Shown: positions 1 to 4,604 of the stretch, piece after piece
Layout: every line of letters starts with the position of its first letter
Numbering within the stretch: position 1 is the first letter of the stretch
Assembly (NCBI GenBank): GCA_028288315.1
Contig: JAQBNY010000321.1
Coordinates: 1-8,138 of the forward strand
Reading direction: 5' to 3'
Length of the DNA: 8,138 nt
DNA from: Mucilaginibacter sp.
Lineage (GTDB): Bacteria > Bacteroidota > Bacteroidia > Sphingobacteriales > Sphingobacteriaceae
Notes under the pieces: generated by a model
Database searches by the model: none
What the model saw: the letters and a program-made list of their open reading frames with translations, nothing else
Told to the model about the DNA's origin: nothing
Position numbers and translations under genes: made by a program

Positions 1-139
1 AAAAACCTATTTGGTAAACAGCGGTGTTAATATTGATGTATTAACAGCCAAAGGCTTTGGCGAAACCAAACCAATAGCTGATAATAAAACTGAAGAAGGT
101 CGGTCTTTAAACCGTCGTGTCGAGATCAAGAAACAATAA
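1..139 (+). CDS. OmpA-family C-terminal domain protein, 3' end only
   Basis: This is the last 45 codons of a gene that enters from the left; the open frame begins at base 2 and stops with TAA at 137-139. The visible residues include GVNIDVLTAKGFGETKPI and then NKTEEGRSLNRRVEI. This is the classic end of the OmpA/MotB peptidoglycan-binding fold: the G-x-G-E-x-x-P-I turn, then N-x-T-x-x-G-R-x-x-N-R-R-V, whose Arg and neighbouring residues contact meso-diaminopimelate in peptidoglycan. The protein is therefore expected in the outer membrane or periplasm, anchoring the envelope to the wall. Whether the missing part is a beta-barrel, a lipoprotein or a TPR/WD40 protein, as is common in Bacteroidota, cannot be told. 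A strong terminator starts two bases after the stop codon, so this is the last gene of its transcript. Domain assignment is confident; the full product is unknown. Confidence 0.88.
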   Translation, partial: KTYLVNSGVNIDVLTAKGFGETKPIADNKTEEGRSLNRRVEIKKQ

Positions 140-140
140 T

Positions 141-172
141 AAAAGCCCTTGCTCATATGAGCAAGGGCTTTT
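141..172. terminator. Bidirectional intrinsic terminator, 32-bp perfect palindrome
   Basis: The stretch is a perfect palindrome centred between 156 and 157. As RNA it gives a 14-bp stem with GCCCTTGCTC in one arm and an ATAT loop. It carries an A-run on the left and a T-run (169-174) on the right, so it works as a Rho-independent terminator on both strands. It sits between the convergent OmpA-domain gene, ending at 139, and the acetyltransferase, whose stop codon at 173-175 lies inside the T-run. One hairpin thus serves both genes. Confidence 0.93.
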
Positions 173-781
173 TTATATAAATTTTTCCTGCGGTTCTATT
201 TTCCTTAATACTCTTGCCGGGTTGCCGGCTGCCAATGAATCATCCGGAATATCTTTAGTTACTACGGAGCCTGCCCCTATTACACACCTGTTACCAATCG
301 TCACACCCGGACAAATTATTGCTCCGCCGCCTATCCAGCAATCATCGCCAATGGTTACAGGTTTACCGTTTTCCTTGCTTCGCCTCAACACTGCATCAAT
401 TGGGTGTGTAGCGGTATATACCTGCACGCATGGCGCGAAAAAAACATTGTTACCTAATTTCACAAGCGTTACATCCAATATCACGCAGTTAACATTAAAG
501 TACACGTTTTCTCCACATATAATATTATAGCCATAATCACAATGGAAAGGAGGCTCTATGTAGAGGCTTTTTGGAGCATTGGGTATTAACCTGGCTAAAA
601 TGGTTTTAGTATCATCGCCCACTACATATTCTGTAATGTTTAACTGTTTAAGCAGATTTTTACATTCTGCCCTTTCACGTGCAAGAATTTCATCATTGGC
701 AATGTAATATTCGCCTGCTATCATTTTTTCTTTCTCCGTTTTCATACTAGTTAAAACTACACTCATTTTTTTAAATCTCAT
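173..781 (-). CDS. maa: Sugar O-acetyltransferase (maltose/galactoside acetyltransferase type)
   Basis: The enzyme is expected to transfer an acetyl group from acetyl-CoA to a hydroxyl of a sugar, in the cytoplasm, as a left-handed beta-helix trimer (LacA/Maa/NodL family). The N-terminal Maa segment reads KEKMIAGEYYIANDEIL (about residues 17-33), followed by the family signature PPFHCDYG at 77-84. Hexapeptide repeats run over about 85-178, with the TATHPID motif carrying the catalytic His126. The IGDDCWIGGGAIICPGVTIG stretch and a terminal AAGNPARVLRKI complete the family pattern. The start is uncertain. The ATG at 781 has AAAGG six bases upstream and gives 202 aa; the ATG at 745 gives 190 aa and fits the usual family N-terminus (MKTEKEKM) better. 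It is a single gene, divergent from the PAS kinase. A weak minus-strand -7-like box (AAACTTTG, 828-821) lies upstream. The true acceptor sugar cannot be read from sequence, so the symbol is a family label. Confidence 0.9.
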   Translation of the reverse strand: MRFKKMSVVLTSMKTEKEKMIAGEYYIANDEILARERAECKNLLKQLNITEYVVGDDTKTILARLIPNAPKSLYIEPPFHCDYGYNIICGENVYFNVNCVILDVTLVKLGNNVFFAPCVQVYTATHPIDAVLRRSKENGKPVTIGDDCWIGGGAIICPGVTIGNRCVIGAGSVVTKDIPDDSLAAGNPARVLRKIEPQEKFI

Positions 782-830
782 ATAAAACCTTTGCTCATAT
801 TAAATGTCGTTTATGTATTACAAAGTTTTA

Positions 831-838
831 TATTTTTG
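831..838 (+). promoter_or_regulatory. Putative -7 promoter box for the PAS kinase
   Basis: TATTTTTG matches the Bacteroidota -7 consensus TAnnTTTG exactly and lies 37 bases before the TTG start codon. This predicts a short leader of about 30 nt. No good -33 TTTG is seen at the usual spacing, and the region is T-rich, so a chance match is possible. Just upstream, 821-828 holds a one-mismatch -7 box facing the other way towards the acetyltransferase, so the two promoters would be back to back. Confidence 0.42.
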
Positions 839-875
839 AATACATTAATTTATTTAACTATAAAAATATTACAAC

Positions 876-2696
876 TTGGAGCCTATTGAAAGCATCTTTC
901 GTGATATTGTTGAGGGTTCTCCTTACCCTATTTATATGGTTACCGGAAATGACATGATAGTACGTGTTGCAAATTCGGCTACATTAAAAGCCTGGGGAAA
1001 AGATAGCTCAGTTATAGGAAAACCCTTTATAGAAGCATTGCCCGAAATGCATGACCAGCCATATGTTAACCTTATCAAAAAAGTTTTTAACACAGGTGAA
1101 TCCTACCATACAAATAATGACCGGGTCGATTTTATAATAGACGGAAAAATAGAAACTTTCTATTTTAAATTTACTTATCAGCCTATGCGTGATGCTTACG
1201 GTAATATATATGGTGTAGTTTGTTTTGCTACAGATGTTACCGAACTGGAACGCGCCAAGCAAACGCTTGAAGAAAGCCGGATGACGCTATATAACCTGAT
1301 AAAGCAAGTACCTGTAGGTATATGCATTGTAAGAGCCAACGATTTAATGATAGAGGTTATGAATGATTCGTATTTGGAGATGGCGGGTAAAGAACGTAGG
1401 CTTGTTGAAAACCATACTATTTGGGATGCCGTTCCGGAGGTTGCGGATTCTTATGCACCGGTAATGAATAAGGTGATTAATACCGGCGAACCATTTTTTG
1501 CTAAGGAGCACGAACTATTGCTGATACGTAATGGCAAACCCGAGTTTGTATTTGTTGATTTTGTATTTGAACCCGTGTGGCACTTTGAAGGAACTATAAA
1601 TGCAATTATGATTATTGCTATTGAGGTAACTGATAAAGTGTTATTCCGCAGAAATATTGAGGACGCTGAAGAGCGTGGAAGGCTTGCCATTGAAGCTGCC
1701 GAAATTGGCACTTTTGACCTCAATATGATTACTCAAACTACTATAACATCAAGTAGGTTTAATACAATTTTTGGGCATAGCAAACCGGTGCCCTGGAAAA
1801 ATTTGATAGATAGTTTTCATCCGGAGGATAGGGATATCCGGACTCGGGCGCATGAAGAAGCGTATAAAACAGGCAAATTATTTTATGAGGCACGTGTAAT
1901 ACACCCCGATGAATCTGTACACTGGATACGAACACAGGCTAAATTATATTATAATAGTAAGAACATCCCAATACGCATGTTGGGTACTGTATTAGATATT
2001 ACAGAATTTAAGCGCCTGCAGCAACAAAAAGATGATTTTATAAGCGTAGCGAGCCATGAATTGAAAACACCTATGACCTCGCTTAAGGCGTCGATGCAAA
2101 TACTTGATAAATTAATAAAAAGCAACAGCAGCGCTGATAAGGTGCCAGTGTTTATTGAAAAGGCAAATTCCAGCTTAAGCAAAATGCAGCATTTGATTGA
2201 AAGCTTGCTGAATGTATCAAAAATAGCATCGGGCCAGCTATCGTTAAATAAAAGTGTGTTTAAGGTTGCACATATGGTAAACGAATGCTGTGACCATGTA
2301 CGGATGTCCGGTAAGCATGAGCTGATATTAACCGGTGATACTAATATTGAAATTTATGCTGATTGTGAAAAAATTGATCAGGTTATAGTAAACATGGTAA
2401 ACAACGCTGCAAAATATGCTCCAGATTCAGATAAGATAATTATCAATATAACTGCAAATGGAAAAACGGCTAAAATTTCAGTACAGGATTTTGGAGATGG
2501 TATACCATCCGAAAAAATACCGCACTTGTTTGAACGCTATTATAGAGTTGATTCCTCTGGCCTGCAATACTCCGGCATGGGGCTGGGTTTATACATAAGT
2601 GCCGAGATTGTAGAACGCCATGGTGGACAAATTGGTGTAAAAAGCGAAGCTGGCAGGGGTAGCACTTTTTGGTTCACTCTTCCTGCTATAGTCTAA
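876..2696 (+). CDS. Soluble triple-PAS sensor histidine kinase
   Basis: This is a two-component sensor kinase with no signal peptide or membrane segment, so it should sense a cytoplasmic cue. Three PAS domains come first: about residues 8-128 (ending TDVTELE), 136-255 (ending EVTDK) and 270-378 (PAS_3/PAC type, with FHPEDR, HWIRTQ and GTVLDITEFKRLQ). The HisKA domain follows at about 384-450, with phospho-acceptor His394 in ASHELKTP. The HATPase domain is complete: N-box NMVNNAAKYAP at 506-516, G1 DFGDGIP at 538-544, F-box LFERYYRVD at 551-559, and G2 GMGLGLYI at 567-574. All catalytic motifs are intact, so it should be active. The start is TTG at 876: an in-frame stop lies at 861-863 with no ATG between, and the next ATG (936, residue 21) would cut into the first PAS strand. 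No receiver domain is fused and no response regulator gene is nearby, so the partner is unknown. The PAS ligands are also unknown; no flavin-binding Cys motif or haem signature was recognised. Confidence 0.93.
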   Translation: MEPIESIFRDIVEGSPYPIYMVTGNDMIVRVANSATLKAWGKDSSVIGKPFIEALPEMHDQPYVNLIKKVFNTGESYHTNNDRVDFIIDGKIETFYFKFTYQPMRDAYGNIYGVVCFATDVTELERAKQTLEESRMTLYNLIKQVPVGICIVRANDLMIEVMNDSYLEMAGKERRLVENHTIWDAVPEVADSYAPVMNKVINTGEPFFAKEHELLLIRNGKPEFVFVDFVFEPVWHFEGTINAIMIIAIEVTDKVLFRRNIEDAEERGRLAIEAAEIGTFDLNMITQTTITSSRFNTIFGHSKPVPWKNLIDSFHPEDRDIRTRAHEEAYKTGKLFYEARVIHPDESVHWIRTQAKLYYNSKNIPIRMLGTVLDITEFKRLQQQKDDFISVASHELKTPMTSLKASMQILDKLIKSNSSADKVPVFIEKANSSLSKMQHLIESLLNVSKIASGQLSLNKSVFKVAHMVNECCDHVRMSGKHELILTGDTNIEIYADCEKIDQVIVNMVNNAAKYAPDSDKIIINITANGKTAKISVQDFGDGIPSEKIPHLFERYYRVDSSGLQYSGMGLGLYISAEIVERHGGQIGVKSEAGRGSTFWFTLPAIV

Positions 2697-2725
2697 GGCT
2701 GATTATTATTCATTCGGATACATGA

Positions 2726-3904
2726 CTAAGCCTGTTCAAGTGGCATTTTGAATGTAAAACAAGTGTCTATACTTCCAGAATTTACCTCAATAATACCACT
2801 ATGTGCCCGTGCTATTTCTGAAGCAATATAAAGTCCAAGGCCAAGCCCTTGTTGTTCAGGCACCACTTCTCCACGGAAAAAAGGCTGAAAAAGTCTTTTC
2901 ATCACTTCATCAGGTATCTGTTTGCCCTTGTTGGTTATCTTTATACTAAACTCGCTATTGCCACCTTTTACATGCACACTTATCGGTTCATCATTTATAC
3001 TGTGTGTTAATGCGTTTGTTAATAAATTTGAAAATAGTTGTGCAATGCGCTCGCCATCGCAATTAACACCACAGGTTAATTCATAAGTTGTTTCAATACT
3101 TTTGTTGGGCCATATAACTTGTAGCTCATCAATAATCTGATTAAGCACTTTCGCAACAGGCACGTTTTCGTTTCGGTTCAGCTGTATACCTTCACCTAAA
3201 CGGCCGCGGGCAAAATCAAGAATATTCTCTATCAGGCCTTTCATGCGGTATGATGAATCTTGCAGGATATTAGCCAGGCGTTTGATACGATCATCCAAAG
3301 GCATACGTAACAGTAATTGAGCCACGTTTAATACCGCCCCAACCGGGTTACGAAGGTCATGGCCCAGTATTGCAATAAACTGGTCTCGCAATTCAGATGT
3401 TTTACGTTCCTCTAAAAGTTTTGATTTAGATATTGCCAGTTCTTCAACAATATTCAAATTTAAAGAGATTAAATCTGCAAACAATTTGAACATGGCTATA
3501 GTTTCGGGATTGCTTAGTGGTGCCGGTTTAGGATCAATGGCGCAAAGAGTACCGAAAAACTCACCATTCTTTTTTATGATCGGAACGGATATATAGCTTT
3601 GAAAGCCATACATAGCCGGGGTATGATGGTTAACAAACTCATCACTTACAGCAACATGGTCAATTATTACCGCTTGTTGATGCTGGCGTATCTCGTTACA
3701 AATTGTAGTTTCTAATCGTAGTTCGCCACCCGGTACTAATCCAAAACTAATTTCGTCGCGTACAGCGCAGGCTATCCATTTTGCATCGGTAACACGAGCT
3801 ACTGCAGCAAAACCCATTCCTGTGGTACGACAAATTACTTCTAAAATTGAGGCTACAGCGTCTATCTGGCCTATGGCATCAATATCTGCCTGAATATTAT
3901 TCAA
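2726..3904 (-). CDS. GAF-domain sensor histidine kinase
   Basis: This is a cytoplasmic sensor kinase of 392 aa with no membrane segment. An N-terminal GAF domain spans about residues 16-155, with YISVPI at 104-109 and GTLCAIDPKP at 118-127, typical of GAF sensors in this phylum. A helical linker (about 153-175) leads to HisKA, whose H-box LGHDLRNPVGAV carries phospho-acceptor His182. This H-box variant is the one found in bacteriophytochrome-like kinases. The HATPase domain has an N-box with Asn293 and Asn297 (SNLLTNALTH), a divergent G1 box (TNKGKQIP, 324-331) and an intact G2 box (QGLGLGLYI, 352-360). No chromophore-binding Cys context was recognised, so light sensing is not supported. It ends with TAG at 2726-2728, 29 bp from the end of the convergent PAS kinase and with no terminator between. 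It is divergent from the J-KTSC gene. The signal and the response regulator are not identifiable here. Confidence 0.92.
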   Translation of the reverse strand: MNNIQADIDAIGQIDAVASILEVICRTTGMGFAAVARVTDAKWIACAVRDEISFGLVPGGELRLETTICNEIRQHQQAVIIDHVAVSDEFVNHHTPAMYGFQSYISVPIIKKNGEFFGTLCAIDPKPAPLSNPETIAMFKLFADLISLNLNIVEELAISKSKLLEERKTSELRDQFIAILGHDLRNPVGAVLNVAQLLLRMPLDDRIKRLANILQDSSYRMKGLIENILDFARGRLGEGIQLNRNENVPVAKVLNQIIDELQVIWPNKSIETTYELTCGVNCDGERIAQLFSNLLTNALTHSINDEPISVHVKGGNSEFSIKITNKGKQIPDEVMKRLFQPFFRGEVVPEQQGLGLGLYIASEIARAHSGIIEVNSGSIDTCFTFKMPLEQA

Positions 3905-4087
3905 TTTACTAATATGATAATTTTTTACAAATTAACTATTTTAAACACACAAACACGATAATTATTTAATCGTTATAGTAAAAACATATGATACGAATAA
4001 AAAAGTGTACCTTCGCGACTTATTTTTTCTGATACACGTACATACATTAATGCACTGTAATCAACTTAATAAATATAAGTACAAAAC
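3905..4087. other. Divergent intergenic control region, GAF kinase / J-KTSC gene
   Basis: This very AT-rich gap of 183 bp must hold promoters for both flanking genes. On the plus strand the best -7 box is at 4008-4015. On the minus strand, TTAATTTG (3935-3928) is one base off the TAnnTTTG consensus, but its nearest TTTG (3953-3950) is only 14 bases away, closer than usual. A small dyad, ACGAT (3955-3959) against ATCGT (3969-3973), lies between the two candidate promoters and could be an operator or chance. No small ORF or RNA gene was recognised. Confidence 0.4.
4008..4015 (+). promoter_or_regulatory. Putative -7 promoter box for the J-KTSC gene
   Basis: TACCTTCG differs from the TAnnTTTG consensus by one base. 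A TATG (3987-3990) lies 17 bases upstream, in the place expected for a -33 TTTG. The predicted transcript would start near 4022 and have a leader of about 65 nt. TATTTTTT at 4021-4028 is an alternative one-mismatch box. Confidence 0.4.
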
Positions 4088-4537
4088 ATGAAAAAAATCG
4101 TTGATTACCGTAAGCTTTTAGGTGTTACAGATGCTACAGAACTACAGGAACTAAAACTCGTTTACCGCAATTTAATGAAAGCCTGGCACCCTGATAAATT
4201 CCAGGATAGTGCAGAAACTAAATTAGAGGCCGAAGAAAAAAGCAAAACCATTATAGAGGCATACCATTTTTTGGTAAGCATTGCTCCTGAAACTCGTAAC
4301 CAATCATTCGCAGATTACACATTAACAACAACTACAGCGGCCATTGTTGATTTTGAATACAAATCACAAGTATTAAAAGTAAGCTTTACTGATGGCAACA
4401 CTTATGAGTACTTTGATGTACCAAGAGCCGTATATATTAAACTTGTAAATGCCGATTCGCCGGGAAGATTTGCACGCAGGCACATTTATAATGAATACGT
4501 TTATCGTAGTATAAGCAAACTTGTAGCCTCAGCGTAG
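4088..4537 (+). CDS. J-domain / KTSC-domain fusion protein
   Basis: This 149-aa protein joins two small domains. Residues 5-66 form a DnaJ-type J domain with the HPD tripeptide at 34-36 (AWHPDKFQD), preceded by the basic helix LKLVYRNLMKAW and followed by a charged helix ending IIEAYHFL. HPD is the motif by which J proteins stimulate the ATPase of Hsp70 (DnaK). Residues about 85-143 match the KTSC domain, first named from the C-terminus of some lysyl-tRNA synthetases. It shows LKVSFTDGNTYEYFDVP, with the central Y-x-Y at 106-108, then NADSPGRF and a final RHIYNEYVYRSI. The KTSC function is unknown, although RNA or nucleic-acid contact is one idea. The Gly/Phe linker, zinc fingers and CTD of true DnaJ are absent, so this is not the housekeeping co-chaperone. 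I infer that the KTSC part directs DnaK to a particular client or site. It is a single gene, closed by a terminator at 4551. Domain calls are good; the biological role is unknown. Confidence 0.87.
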   Translation: MKKIVDYRKLLGVTDATELQELKLVYRNLMKAWHPDKFQDSAETKLEAEEKSKTIIEAYHFLVSIAPETRNQSFADYTLTTTTAAIVDFEYKSQVLKVSFTDGNTYEYFDVPRAVYIKLVNADSPGRFARRHIYNEYVYRSISKLVASA

Positions 4538-4550
4538 TTAAACATTAACA

Positions 4551-4586
4551 AAAAGTCCTCCTGATATTAAAATCAGGAGGGCTTTT
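4551..4586. terminator. Bidirectional intrinsic terminator
   Basis: A 15-bp stem, with AAAAGTCCTCCTGAT (4551-4565) against ATCAGGAGGGCTTTT (4572-4586), closes a 6-nt ATTAAA loop. One T-G position pairs only as a wobble in the plus-strand RNA and becomes an A-C mismatch in the minus-strand RNA. The A-run on one side and T-run on the other let it act in both directions. It separates the convergent J-KTSC gene (end 4537) and the M16 peptidase (end 4605). Confidence 0.92.
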
Positions 4587-4604
4587 ATATTTTATAGTGA
4601 TAGC

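Noticed and set aside
117..530. A 137-codon plus-strand open frame opposite the acetyltransferase
   Set aside because: It overlaps the terminator and runs antisense through a clear hexapeptide acyltransferase; its translation shows no domain and reads as the shadow of the real gene.
1008..2182. Minus-strand open frames (1008-1262, 1451-1723, 1949-2182) opposite the PAS kinase
   Set aside because: They are short, have no family resemblance and overlap conserved PAS and HisKA coding sequence.
2696..2733. AGGCT/AGCCT inverted repeat between the convergent kinases as a terminator
   Set aside because: The arms are only 5 bp with a 28-base loop and no T-run follows on either strand.
2726..3904. 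GAF kinase as a bacteriophytochrome or cyanobacteriochrome light sensor
   Set aside because: The H-box resembles phytochrome-type kinases, but I see no PAS-GAF-PHY layout and no recognisable bilin-binding Cys motif.
3955..3973. ACGAT/ATCGT dyad in the kinase/J-KTSC gap as an operator
   Set aside because: Five-base arms in very AT-rich DNA are expected by chance; noted only within the intergenic entry.
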